Assembly (NCBI RefSeq): GCF_900103875.1
Contig: NZ_LT629705.1
Coordinates: 3,419,001-3,483,000 of the forward strand
Source of the DNA: Pseudomonas arsenicoxydans
GTDB taxonomy: Bacteria > Pseudomonadota > Gammaproteobacteria > Pseudomonadales > Pseudomonadaceae
DNA: 64,000 nt
Reading direction: 5' to 3'
Position numbers and translations under genes: made by a program. Below are positions 45,576 through 54,175 of this stretch, piece by piece (position 1 is the first letter of the stretch; each line of letters starts with the position of its first letter). Below the pieces are notes generated by a model that made no database searches, was not told the origin of the DNA, and saw nothing but the letters and a program-made list of their open reading frames with translations.

Positions 45576-45740
45576 AGAAAAAGCAAAGCCCCGAAGGTTC
45601 GCGGCCTTGGGGCTTCTATTTCCGCCTCCATCCCTTAATGTTTGGCGAACGTGGCGTGGAGATTACCAGCGATGTGCCAGCGAATCACTACTGCGATAGG
45701 TGGGTTGTGTTCGGTTGGCGGAACGCCGTAGGCGGGTAGT
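45576..45740 (+). repeat. Direct repeat, copy 2, downstream of the FleN-like gene
   Basis: The diverged second copy of 43961-44105, in the same orientation. The two copies enclose the FleN-like gene and the 69-aa gene, a unit of about 1.6 kb. Confidence 0.7.
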
Positions 45741-46031
45741 AGCATCAACCACTGAGGCGCGCTGTTGGGTTGGTTTATCGCAGGCAGAACGCCGTAGATG
45801 GCTGGGCCAACTCTTGGGCCAGTTTATCGGGGAATGGCGGAGTTCTGCGGGGAAAGGCTAGGGATTGGCCTTTGAATTCAAAGGCCAATCCCCCGGTGGA
45901 GCTCATGGAGACGTCATAATTAAATGTCGCGTCTCTCGTGATGAGTGCATGTGGCTGGTAGATTCTGACAGGAAAATATCGGCCAGTTTCTGAACTGAGG
46001 CTGTCGAGGCTGAAGCGATCTGCACCAGACG
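45741..46031. other. Intergenic region with integrase-like tail and a perfect palindrome
   Basis: A plus-strand frame (GPTLGPVYRGMAEFCGERLG, ending at 45873) resembles the tails of some phage tyrosine recombinases, but only about 23 codons can be read. It runs into a 32-bp perfect palindrome at 45861-45892. The rest is AT-rich with no gene. Confidence 0.35.
45861..45892. repeat. Perfect 32-bp palindrome
   Basis: GGGATTGGCCTTTGAA and its exact reverse complement with no spacer, centred on GAATTC. No T-run follows. As RNA it would be a 14-bp or longer hairpin; as DNA it could be a recombination or protein-binding site. Confidence 0.75.
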
Positions 46032-46406
46032 CTACTCTTGGTAGTAATAAAGCTTATTGATAATCACCCATCGATCATTCACTTTCAGTAGCGACAGGTA
46101 ATCGGTAAATCTCATCCCAGCAAAATCATCGATGACCTTTACTGCGGCAGCATCACCCGTTATATCGAAGTCAATGACCCGCCAAAAGGGCTGCACATCT
46201 TTTTTTACCGCCGAGCTTTCGGCATTGATGGCGCCGATAAAGTCGTCAAGGGACGACCACTCCAGTTCTTTATGATAGTGGCCAATGATGCGGCAATCGG
46301 GATGAAAGGCGTGGCGCAGCAGCGCTTCATCTGCGAACACCATACCTTCTACATACTGGCGCACCACAAGGTTGATCTGTTCGATATCTGTCGAGAGCGC
46401 AGTCAT
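46032..46406 (-). CDS. NTF2-like (SnoaL/lumazine-binding-like) protein
   Basis: A 124-aa cone-shaped alpha+beta protein of the nuclear-transport-factor-2 superfamily, putative lumazine-binding subgroup. Its sequence is INLVVRQYVEGMVFADEALLRHAFHPDCRIIGHYHKELEW...FWRVIDFDITGDAAAVKVIDDFAGMRFTDYLSLLKVNDRWVIINKLYY. The role is unknown; many are small-molecule-binding enzymes. The ATG at 46406 has GGAG 8 nt upstream and is chosen over earlier ones. Confidence 0.8.
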   Translation of the reverse strand: MTALSTDIEQINLVVRQYVEGMVFADEALLRHAFHPDCRIIGHYHKELEWSSLDDFIGAINAESSAVKKDVQPFWRVIDFDITGDAAAVKVIDDFAGMRFTDYLSLLKVNDRWVIINKLYYYQE

Positions 46407-46680
46407 GATTGGACTCCGGTTTTTCGTCATGCACTGCTGTGCAGCGCTGGCGAACGTGGTCTGGCAGTCTCCCCAAGGCTGATCCGAAAGTAGTCTAGCA
46501 CTACCTTTGCTCCGGTCTAGGTAGGCGGCCATTCGATGATGGGATGAGAAATCAGTGACGACCAGAGGCATATTACGACTGTCACTAGAAGAGCTATCAT
46601 CCCGCCATCAGCTCAAGAGGGGCCCCCTGGCCGGCCAATTCCGGCACTCCCTTGGGCATAACGACAAGGATGGTTGCGCA

Positions 46681-47545
46681 TGGACGACATCGTTCAGCCC
46701 CTCACGCCCCAAGAAGAAATCCAACCTAAAGAAGTAAAAATCCTTGCCACCTTGGTGGCGAAGCTGAACCTTGCAGATTTCCAGAACGCCATCCCGTAAT
46801 TCGCGAGCTTCGCATCTCGAACGAGACGAGTGATCGTTTCGTCAATGCCACTCTTACCCTTAGCTCGGCGCCCGAGGTATTTAAGTCCAAGATCTGGCGG
46901 ATTGACGAGATCGCTGCAGAAAGCTTCCGGGTCATACCTGGGGTTGATCTTGTCCTAGACGGCTCGTTGTTCAACCGCCTGACAGAAGCAGAGATGTTAA
47001 CCTTTACTTTCGTCCTCGAAGCCGATGACAAAGAGACAGAGAGCGGTCGCAAGGAAGTTGCTCGGCTTGAACAGGTCGTAGACCTTTTGCCGAGAAACCA
47101 GTGGGGCGGATTGTGGCATATACCAGACATGACTGCGGCATTTGTTCAGCCGAATGATGCAGCGGTTGAGCGGTTGCTTAAATAGGCGGCCGAGTTGCTT
47201 CGTCTTAGCGATAAGCCATCCGCACTTGATGGATATGAGGGTGGCCCCAAAAGAGCTTGGCAGTTGGCGTCGGCAGTGTGGGGCGCGGTGGCGCGCATGA
47301 AGCTCGACTATGCGTTGCCGCCGGCTAGCTTTGAACAATCAGGACAGAAGATTCGTAGCCCCGATCAGATTGCTGACTTCGGGTTGGCTACTTGTCTCGA
47401 CCTGACTCTGCTTTTCTGCGCGGCATTGGAGCAGATCGGTCTTAACCCTGTGATCGTATTCACCCATGGTCATGCTTTTGCTGGTTTGTGGGGTCAAAAT
47501 CGCACCAGCGCCAACAGATATTGCTCTTCAGGAGTTGAACAGTAG
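46681..47545 (+). pseudogene. Dead N-terminal part of a DUF4011-type helicase-like protein
   Basis: The start (MDDIVQPLTPQEE..., 46681) has AAGGA upstream. A frameshift near 46795 moves the coding sequence into another frame (VIRELRISNETSDRFVNATLTL...LLPRNQWGGLWHIPDMTAAFVQPNDAAVERLLK). A TAG at 47183 replaces an expected CAG (Q) before AAELLRL. Coding then continues (ALPPASFEQSGQKIRSPDQIADFGLATCLDLTLLFCAALEQIGLNPVIVFTHGHAFAGLW) until similarity stops at about 47500. I recall this N-terminal pattern from large DUF4011/DUF3320 helicase-nucleases, some linked to defence; that link is from memory. Confidence 0.55.
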
Positions 47546-47609
47546 GACGCGCAGGGAGAGCAGAAACAAATAGCCCGCTCAGGAGGGGGGCGGGTTCATT
47601 TAGGAAGGA

Positions 47610-47638
47610 TTGACTGGCTCCTTATATGCGACTAAAAT
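47610..47638 (+). promoter_or_regulatory. hicAB promoter
   Basis: TTGACT (47610-47615), 17 bp, TAAAAT (47633-47638). The -10 lies in the centre of the 38-bp palindrome, so a repressor bound there would exclude RNA polymerase. Confidence 0.65.
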
Positions 47639-47655
47639 TAGTCGCATATAAGGAG
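47618..47655. promoter_or_regulatory. Perfect 38-bp palindromic operator of hicAB
   Basis: Two exact 18-nt arms (CTCCTTATATGCGACTAA and its complement) flank a 2-nt spacer. The right arm contains the hicA Shine-Dalgarno sequence AAGGAG. HicB antitoxins with ribbon-helix-helix DNA-binding parts bind such palindromes; in RNA the same repeat could hide the Shine-Dalgarno sequence. Confidence 0.8.
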
Positions 47656-47660
47656 GCCTG

Positions 47661-47909
47661 ATGTCAAAGCACGAAAAGCTGCTCGCCAAACTGCTTAATA
47701 GGCAGGCCGGATTCACCTGGCCCGAGCTGGTAACGCTGCTGCAGGGGCTTGGCTACAGCCAGCTGGGGGGTGATGGCAGCCGGGTCAAGTTCGATAATGG
47801 CAACCCGCAGGCGATGATCAACCTGCACAAGCCGCACCCCGGCAATGAACTGAAGGCCTACGTCAAACGTCAGGTGATCGAGCATCTGAAGGCAGGAGGA
47901 TTGATCTGA
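47661..47909 (+). CDS. hicA: HicA toxin (mRNA interferase)
   Basis: An 82-aa double-stranded-RNA-binding-fold toxin. The expected catalytic His lies in MINLHKPHPGNELK, preceded by GSRVKF. FTWPELVTLLQGLGYSQLGGDGSR matches the dsRBD-like N-terminus, and TYVKR-type helix AYVKRQVIEHLKAGG ends it. AAGGAGG lies 5 nt before the ATG. Its stop overlaps the hicB start by one base. Confidence 0.92.
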   Translation: MSKHEKLLAKLLNRQAGFTWPELVTLLQGLGYSQLGGDGSRVKFDNGNPQAMINLHKPHPGNELKAYVKRQVIEHLKAGGLI

Positions 47910-48250
47910 TGAGCACCATGCTGCAACACCGTGGCTACTACGGCTCCATCGAGGCCAGCCCTGAGGATAACTGCCTGTTTGGCAAGCTTCAGTTCGTCCG
48001 CGCCCTGGTCAGCTATGAAGGGGATACGGTTGCCGAGCTGAGCCAGGCATTCCGCGAAGCCGTGGACGACTACCTGAACACCTGCGAGTCACTAGGACAG
48101 GAGGCAGAGGTCCCTTGCAAGGGATCGTTTAACGTGAGGGTAGGGCATGACCTACATCTGGCCGCGAGCGTTGCCGCCATCCGGCAGAGCATTTCCTTGA
48201 ACGATCTGACCCGAAAGGCGCTGAGCGAGTATCTGGAGCATCACGCGTAA
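47909..48250 (+). CDS. hicB: HicB antitoxin
   Basis: A 113-aa antitoxin. An N-terminal partial RNase-H fold (YYGSIEASPEDNCLFGKLQFVRALVSYEGDTVAELSQAFREAVDDYL) neutralises HicA. A C-terminal ribbon-helix-helix (GSFNVRVGHDLHLAASVAAIRQSISLNDLTRKALSEYL) binds DNA, consistent with the palindrome upstream. Coupled to hicA by a TGATG overlap. Confidence 0.92.
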   Translation: MSTMLQHRGYYGSIEASPEDNCLFGKLQFVRALVSYEGDTVAELSQAFREAVDDYLNTCESLGQEAEVPCKGSFNVRVGHDLHLAASVAAIRQSISLNDLTRKALSEYLEHHA

Positions 48251-49071
48251 TCAGCAGGCAGGAAAATGGCCGCATGGGCGGGCTGAAACTAAAACAATGC
48301 CTGCTGCGTCAGCCAAGGTGTTGGCGCTGATGCGTTTTTGATCCAGGCTGCCGGAATTCACTGCCCCACCCGAATACTCAGCAAATGATGATAATGCGAG
48401 TGGTTTCAGACGCTGCATGTGGGCCAGTCAAAATCAGCCTCCTGGGTCAAAAACACGTCAACGCCAATAGTGTAACCGCATTACGTCGATAAAAGCTCAG
48501 ACCGGGATGGTTGTCTGGTAATCGAAATCAGTGCGCACAATCTGACTCACTAAATCAACCAGATAACTTATGTCGCCGTCGGCGAGATTCCTCTCAGAAG
48601 CAGCTTGCATTTTCATCTCCTAAAAACTCCCGACATTACAGCGCGTCACGAACAATTCCATCTTTCACCCTCACGATGTCGGACATAACCGCGAACGCGA
48701 TCTCGGCAGGTGGTTTGCTCCCAAGGTTCAGACCAATCGGAGCATGGACACGGTTGCTCACACTAATTTGAACACCTGAATCACGTGCCCCCCCCAAGCG
48801 CCGACATTAGGATCGCTTCGTGGCTTACGAGGAAATGCTGAACGATGAGCCGCGCCTGGTTGAACTACTGATTTCTCAAGGCGAGAGCGTGGTCGTCCAA
48901 GAAATTCAGGTTGTACCCCCAGGTTGGATGAACAAGGGTTCGAGCTGAAAATGGAAAAACGGACATCGCTATCCATGGGGTTCACCAGGCAGATGAGGTG
49001 CCAATGTGCGTCTTGGAGGTCGAGGGCGGTGATGGCTTGAGTCTGATCTAGGTATGTAGATCCAACACCTA
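48251..49071. other. Region of gene fragments
   Basis: No intact gene. From left to right it holds spacer DNA, a 39-codon minus-strand ORF with its own Shine-Dalgarno sequence (TTAGGAG) at 48497-48616 (MKMQAASERNLADGDISYLV...), an xdhC fragment (48637-48757), a sharp junction with an eight-C run (48789-48796), and a plus-strand frame VAYEEMLNDEPRLVELLISQGESVVVQEIQVVPPGW at about 48821-48948 with coding-like composition but no known family. Confidence 0.4.
48637..48757 (-). pseudogene. XdhC/CoxI-family C-terminal fragment
   Basis: The frame reads RVHAPIGLNLGSKPPAEIAFAVMSDIVRVKDG then stops at 48637. This is the conserved C-terminus of XdhC, the chaperone that inserts sulfurated molybdenum cofactor into xanthine dehydrogenase (HAPIGL-IG-KTP-EIA pattern). 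Everything upstream is missing and the left neighbour sequence is unrelated. Confidence 0.6.
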
Positions 49072-49434
49072 CTAATCAGAAGCCAAGAGCTTTTTAACTT
49101 CGGCAATGATCAAGTCGATGCTGAATGGCTTTGCCAATACCGCATCAAACAAATCCGACCTCTGCGTACCGATGTGTGCCTGAGCACCGCTCATCAAGAT
49201 GATCGGCAAATGACGAGCTGAAGGAAGGGCTCGGACCGCTGTAGCGAATTCTAGACCGTCCATGACCGGCATCAGAAAGTCGGTGATGATCAGGGCTGGC
49301 TGTTCTCTATCAAGAACTTCGAGTCCTTTTCGACCATTGCTGGCCGTTAGCACCATGAACCCCTCATCCTCCAACACGAAGCTGAGCATGTCAGCGATCA
49401 AATACTCGTCGTCGACGACCAGGATAGTGGCCAT
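49072..49434 (-). CDS. Single-domain response regulator
   Basis: A 120-aa receiver domain. The acidic pocket is VVDDE (D8, D9), the phosphoacceptor D52 lies in IITDFLMPVMDG, and the conserved Lys is in LAKPF. There is no output domain. It lies 23 bp downstream of a KaiC-like fragment, so it was probably the partner of that gene. Confidence 0.88.
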   Translation of the reverse strand: MATILVVDDEYLIADMLSFVLEDEGFMVLTASNGRKGLEVLDREQPALIITDFLMPVMDGLEFATAVRALPSARHLPIILMSGAQAHIGTQRSDLFDAVLAKPFSIDLIIAEVKKLLASD

Positions 49435-49457
49435 GTTAATTCAACCCGCTCAACAGC

Positions 49458-49826
49458 TTAAGAATTTGAACCGGGCGATGACTCAGTCGGGACTGGCTCA
49501 TATCTTGAAGCCTTTTTCAGGAAAACACTTTGATCGCCGATGGCTATCTCAAATCTCGAGGGATCGTAAAAGCTATCTCGTACATTAAGAACGGAAAGCG
49601 CCCTGCTAAGTTCAGAGTGATTCTCGAAGAACCGCATAAGCATCAGGTTGTCGACGATGCTGGACAGGTCTGAGTTTGGTGAGCTGACCTCGGAGCCAAA
49701 TACATCGCACCTTTCCCAAGACGCGAATACCGTAACGCCCCGAGATCGCAGCTCATTCATCAGGGGACTGTAGAGGTCTGTAATCCACGCTGGGTTTGTC
49801 GGAGCGCTCGCCCAGTTGTCCAGCAC
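49458..49826 (-). pseudogene. KaiC-like ATPase, C-terminal fragment
   Basis: The frame (WASAPTNPAWITDLYSPLMNELRSRGVTVFASWE..., then SSIVDNLMLMRFFENHSELSRALSVLNVRDSFYDPSRFEIAIGDQSVFLKK) matches the end of the second RecA-like domain of KaiC-family proteins (DN-I-LR--E...I-K-R-S-YD--IREF-I). The ~350 preceding residues, including both Walker motifs, are absent. The ORF's apparent start is not conserved. Confidence 0.65.
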
Positions 49827-49892
49827 GCCTTCGGTAGGGGCTGTCAGGCAATGCTCAATGCCCCGCTTTCTTTCATGCCCTTGGAAACCGAG

Positions 49893-50345
49893 CTAATCCC
49901 GCTCACTTTTTGGTGAGTCCATTACGATGTAGCTGGTAATTGAGGAAACATGAGGCAGGGTGCCAAGCACATCCGTGTGAAATGCCTTGTAGGCTTTTAT
50001 ATCAGCTACCTCCACACGCAATAGGTACTCCACTGCCCCGGTGACGGTGTGAAACTCCACTACGTCGCCAGAGAGACTTATTGCACACTCAAAAGCTTCA
50101 AGACTCGCTTTCGTGTGGTTGGAGAGGCCAACTGCAACATAGACGACAAAGCCCGCCCCCAGACGAGACCTGTCGATCACGGCGCGATAGCCTGTAATGA
50201 TTCCGGCCCGCTCTAATTCCTGCACCCGCCTCAAACAAGCGGACGGGGACAAACCGACCCGTTCGGCAAGCTTCAAGTTCGTCTGACGAGCATCTCTTGA
50301 GAGCTCACACAATATTTTTCTGTCAATCCGATCAATTTCAGTCAT
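49893..50345 (-). CDS. Lrp/AsnC-family regulator
   Basis: A 150-aa protein. The N-terminal HTH (LAERVGLSPSACLRRVQELERAGIITGYRAVID) is followed by the RAM ligand-binding domain (FVVYVAVGL...VVEFHTVTGAVEYLLRVEVADIKAYKAFHTDVLGTLPHVSSITSYIVM). It is divergently transcribed from a LysE-type exporter gene, the classic arrangement for amino-acid-responsive control of export. Confidence 0.93.
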   Translation of the reverse strand: MTEIDRIDRKILCELSRDARQTNLKLAERVGLSPSACLRRVQELERAGIITGYRAVIDRSRLGAGFVVYVAVGLSNHTKASLEAFECAISLSGDVVEFHTVTGAVEYLLRVEVADIKAYKAFHTDVLGTLPHVSSITSYIVMDSPKSERD

Positions 50346-50444
50346 TTGTTGTGCTTCGATGGTTCTATGGCGAAATTATGCAACCAAATATTTAGCTGCG
50401 CGCAATAAAATACGCAGCTCAATCACCTTCGAAGAATCGTCCTC

Positions 50445-51053
50445 ATGAATGACCTTGCAGTCCTGATACCATTTCTGATTTTCGGCATCGTAATGACAGG
50501 GACACCGGGGCCGAACAACGCTATGGTTCTTGTTTCGGGCGCGCGAGTGGGTATCTGGCGCACAATGCCGCTCGTTTGTGGTATCGCGCTTGGAATCGGT
50601 TTGCAACTCGCAGTGGTCGGGTCAGGTCTTGGGGCGGTGTTCGAAAAAATCCCTGGTTTCCACACTGTATTGAGTGTTTCCGGAGCCGCTTACATCCTGT
50701 GGCTCGCGTGGAAAATAGCCACCAGCGGGCCGTTACAAATCAATGTTGAACAGCGCCCTCCCATGGGGCTTCTGGGGGGCGCAGCCTTTCAATGGATCAA
50801 TCCTAAAGCTTGGGCTCTCTCTATTAGCGCAGCGGCGACTTATGTTCCCGCACAGAACCATATTTTAAATCTGTGTATCGCTGCTGCTATTTTGACTGCC
50901 TTGTCAGTTCCATGTGTTGGTGCTTGGGCTGTAGGCGGAGTAGCATTTCGGCGAATTCTAAGTCATCCAACTTATGCGTTAGCATTTAACAGCTTCATGG
51001 CGCTGGTCTTAGTGTTGGCTACGATGCCAGCAATTCTGCGATTATCGAGTTAA
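50445..51053 (+). CDS. LysE/RhtB-family amino-acid exporter
   Basis: A 202-aa inner membrane protein with about six hydrophobic helices and the family motif GTPGPNNAMVLVSGARVG near residue 19, plus FQWINPKAW. It exports amino acids or analogues; the substrate is unknown. The Lrp-type gene 99 bp away on the other strand is its likely regulator. Confidence 0.92.
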   Translation: MNDLAVLIPFLIFGIVMTGTPGPNNAMVLVSGARVGIWRTMPLVCGIALGIGLQLAVVGSGLGAVFEKIPGFHTVLSVSGAAYILWLAWKIATSGPLQINVEQRPPMGLLGGAAFQWINPKAWALSISAAATYVPAQNHILNLCIAAAILTALSVPCVGAWAVGGVAFRRILSHPTYALAFNSFMALVLVLATMPAILRLSS

Positions 51054-51441
51054 TACGCGCATGAGCAGTTATTCAGCATAAAAAATCCCGCTCCAGGTCA
51101 CGAACTTCACTTTCGATTTCGTACAGCAACTGGATATAGCGCAGAGCCTGCTCGATTCGCCGTTATCGCCAAGCGCGTTGGGTAAATTGAAGTCATAGAC
51201 TGATTGGTGGAAGCACTGAGTCGACCACTGCAAAAGGTGACCAGCGGAAGTCGGCCTATGCAGCGGTCACCACTGCCTTCGCGCCTCTGCCTGTAAGGGC
51301 GATTAAATGGTGTTGTGGGTCAGCCGAAGCGGCGAATGATAGCCCCTCGCAATATTGCCCATTATCGGGAGATGGTGACATCATGCTCGTTCGATTACCG
51401 CTGCGCGATGGGCGCCTAGGCTGAGGGGAGTTTTAAAGTAC
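51054..51441. other. Intergenic region with a transposase-like fragment
   Basis: A minus-strand frame at 51078-51164 (RRIEQALRYIQLLYEIESEVRDLERD, then stop) resembles the helical part of IS66 TnpC proteins. No other coding remnant is seen. The right part should hold the promoter of the histidine kinase. Confidence 0.35.
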
Positions 51442-53859
51442 ATGGTTTTGTTCGACCTCCCCGCTGGCGGTGGAGACATGGGGCGCCTCTTACGTGAAAA
51501 AGATTGGTCTGCAACGCCATTGGGTTCCCGCGAATCCTGGCCATCGACTCTCAAAAACTACCTGGGACTGATGCTCAACTCTCCTGAGAGCATGTACCTG
51601 GTGTGGGGAGATGATTTACAGCTGTTCTTCAATGACGCCTACATCGATATCCTTCCTTGCGCCCCGGAAACCGCACTAGGTGCTCCTATCGAGTCCGTAT
51701 TGGGCGACGCCTGGGCTCAGGTGCGCTCCATCGCGCAAAGCGCACTAGAGGGGCAGGCAAGCCGGTGTGAAAACCACCCGATCACTCTCGCTCGCGGGGG
51801 AGTAGCGGAACTGACGTTTTGGTCATTTTCGTTCTCGCCACTGCATGGGGATACCGTACGCCCCGAAGGAATACTCTGCCTCGTCCAGGAAACCACTGAG
51901 CAGGTTCGTGGGGCTCTGAAGCTGGAGAAAAACGAGGCGTTTACCGACCGGGTGCTGGCGAGTATCAATGACTGCATCAAGGTGCTGGATCTGGATGCCC
52001 GCGTGACCTTCATGAGTGAAATGGGCAAAGAGATCATGGAGGTCAGTGACTTCAACGAGATACGCGGCTGTCTCTGGCCTGACTTCTGGCAAGATCAAAG
52101 TAACCTTGATGCCAAAGCGGCCATACAGGCAGCTCGTGACGGCAAGAATGCCAGCTTCATGGGGTCTGCTTTTACGATGGGTGGAACGCTGAAATGGTGG
52201 CACGTTCAGGTCAGCCCAATTTTTGGCGCGGATGGGAAACCGGAGAAAATCCTCAGCGTCTCGCGTGACATGACGGCGCTGCGGGATGCCCAGGATTCAT
52301 TGGCTAAGCTCAATGAGTCGCTGGAGCAGCAGGTTGTTGAAAAGAGTCAGGATAGGGATCGAATTTGGCGCCTCTCCGCAGACTTAATGCTGGTAGCCCA
52401 CTTCAATGGGATGATTTCAGCAGTAAATCCTGCGTGGACAAGAATATTGGGATGGTCTGAAGAGCAACTGATAGCTCATCAGTTCCTTGAGCTGGTGCAC
52501 CCTGAAGACATCAAGAGCACGATTGCCGTGATAACGGATTTGAAGGAGGGCATCAGTTTCCCTACGTTCAAGAATCGCTTCCGACATTCAGATGGCTCGT
52601 ATCGCATGATCTCTTGGACGGCTGTGCCGGATAACGACTTCATTCACGCAGTTGGGCGGGACACTCAAGACGAACAGGATGCAGCAGAAGCTTTAAAGCT
52701 TTCTGAAGAAGCCTTGCGACAATCGCAGAAATTGGAAGCCATCGGGCAACTCACCGGGGGTGTTGCACATGACTTCAATAATCTGCTGACGGTCATCAAA
52801 TCGTGTACTGATCTTCTTGATCGCCCGGGCTTGACCCAAGAGCGTCGGGAAAAATACATCAAGGCAATCTCAGGGACGGTGGATCGCGCTGCGAAATTGA
52901 CGAGCCAGTTGCTGGCCTTCGCTCGGCGACAAGTACTCCAGCCGGAAGTGTTTAACGCCAGCGACAGTGTCAGGCGTACCGGTGAAATGATGGACACTCT
53001 CACCGGCTCACGGATCAGTGTGACCGTCGACCTCCCTGACGAATCCTGCTTCATCAACGCCGATGAAAGCCAGTTCGATACCGCTCTGGTGAACATGATT
53101 GTGAACGCGCGCGATGCAATGGGCGGTGTCGGGGAGCTATCCATCAAGATGGCCACCAGTGCATGGCTACCAGCAGTGCGCTCACACTCTTTGCGCAGTG
53201 GTAATTTCCTGACTGTCTCGATATCTGATACGGGTACGGGCATATCATTGGCTAACTTGGAGCATATATTCGAGCCCTTCTATACAACGAAAGGTATAGG
53301 GCAAGGCACCGGACTCGGGCTATCTCAAGTGTTCGGTTTTGCAAAGCAGTCCGGCGGCGAGGTACTGGTCAGCAGCAAGGAAGGTGTTGGGAGCACATTT
53401 ACTATCTACCTGCCACTGATCGACGCGGTAAAACCACAGGTTACTCTTGCAGAACCCGTGATCAATGAGGTCGTGCCAGGGTATGGCGTGCTTGTGGTTG
53501 AGGACAATGAAGATATCGGTATTTTCACGTCTGAGGCCCTGCAGCAACTGGGCTATAACGTGCATTGCGTTACTGGCGCGCGCGAAGCGCTGACGGCACT
53601 TTCACTTAAGCCAGAGAGTTTCCATGTGGTCTTTTCTGATATAGCGATGCCTGGCATGAGTGGCCTCGAACTGCTCGAACGAATTGAAGTGCTGTATCCA
53701 TGGTTGCCCGTTGTTCTGACCACCGGCTACAGCTCGGAATTTTCCAGAATAGAGTCTGCCAACCAGCGATTCGAGCTGCTGCAGAAACCTTACTCCATTG
53801 AATCCCTTTCAAGCTTGCTCGCGAAGGTTGTCCAACGCCGAGCGTCTTTACAATCCTAA
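51442..53859 (+). CDS. Hybrid sensor histidine kinase (PAS-PAS-HisKA-HATPase-REC)
   Basis: An 805-aa soluble kinase. The N-terminal region is the PAS-like sensor common in this class (DMGRLLREKDWSATPLGSRESWPSTLKN...). Two further PAS domains cover about 160-285 and 305-415. The H-box is GVAHDFNNLLTVIKS with His443; the ATPase motifs are VNMIVNARDAM, SDTGTGIS and GQGTGLGLSQV. A receiver at about 680-800 has D733 in FSDIAMPGMSG. No membrane segment is visible, so it senses cytoplasmic signals. GGGGAG lies 12 nt upstream. Confidence 0.93.
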   Translation: MVLFDLPAGGGDMGRLLREKDWSATPLGSRESWPSTLKNYLGLMLNSPESMYLVWGDDLQLFFNDAYIDILPCAPETALGAPIESVLGDAWAQVRSIAQSALEGQASRCENHPITLARGGVAELTFWSFSFSPLHGDTVRPEGILCLVQETTEQVRGALKLEKNEAFTDRVLASINDCIKVLDLDARVTFMSEMGKEIMEVSDFNEIRGCLWPDFWQDQSNLDAKAAIQAARDGKNASFMGSAFTMGGTLKWWHVQVSPIFGADGKPEKILSVSRDMTALRDAQDSLAKLNESLEQQVVEKSQDRDRIWRLSADLMLVAHFNGMISAVNPAWTRILGWSEEQLIAHQFLELVHPEDIKSTIAVITDLKEGISFPTFKNRFRHSDGSYRMISWTAVPDNDFIHAVGRDTQDEQDAAEALKLSEEALRQSQKLEAIGQLTGGVAHDFNNLLTVIKSCTDLLDRPGLTQERREKYIKAISGTVDRAAKLTSQLLAFARRQVLQPEVFNASDSVRRTGEMMDTLTGSRISVTVDLPDESCFINADESQFDTALVNMIVNARDAMGGVGELSIKMATSAWLPAVRSHSLRSGNFLTVSISDTGTGISLANLEHIFEPFYTTKGIGQGTGLGLSQVFGFAKQSGGEVLVSSKEGVGSTFTIYLPLIDAVKPQVTLAEPVINEVVPGYGVLVVEDNEDIGIFTSEALQQLGYNVHCVTGAREALTALSLKPESFHVVFSDIAMPGMSGLELLERIEVLYPWLPVVLTTGYSSEFSRIESANQRFELLQKPYSIESLSSLLAKVVQRRASLQS

Positions 53860-54043
53860 CCTTTGTCGCTTTGGGGCAGCCTCTTCAAGTCCAGATAAGC
53901 TGCATTGGATAGGTCTTCGATACCGAGGGCCTCAACTCCCACCGGCCTGGGATGGCACGTTTAACCGGCGCTGCTACTTTTCGCCAGATTGGCACCCGTT
54001 CTTACACCAGGTTTCCCAGACAGTCGCACCGTGACCCAAAGCA

Positions 54044-54175
54044 TGTCAGCAAGCCTACCAGTGGAATCAGCCAGCATTTCGACTGCGGCTTCCTGAGAAA
54101 CGCCTCGCTTCGTAATTGCTAGGTTAAGGGGGACTTTCAACGCCTTTCTCGCTGATTCAATCAATTTGTTACGAA
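54044..54175 (-). pseudogene. Truncated copy of the 42813 small gene
   Basis: KLIESARKALKVPLNLAITKRGVSQEAAVEMLADSTG matches the N-terminal half of the 42813-43088 product at most positions, then diverges. The promoter-side frame (GRFRN...) is also present. It is a second, decayed locus of the same small-gene cassette. Confidence 0.6.

Noticed and set aside
48780..48800. C8 run as a phase-variation tract
   Set aside because: It lies at the junction of unrelated fragments outside any intact reading frame.
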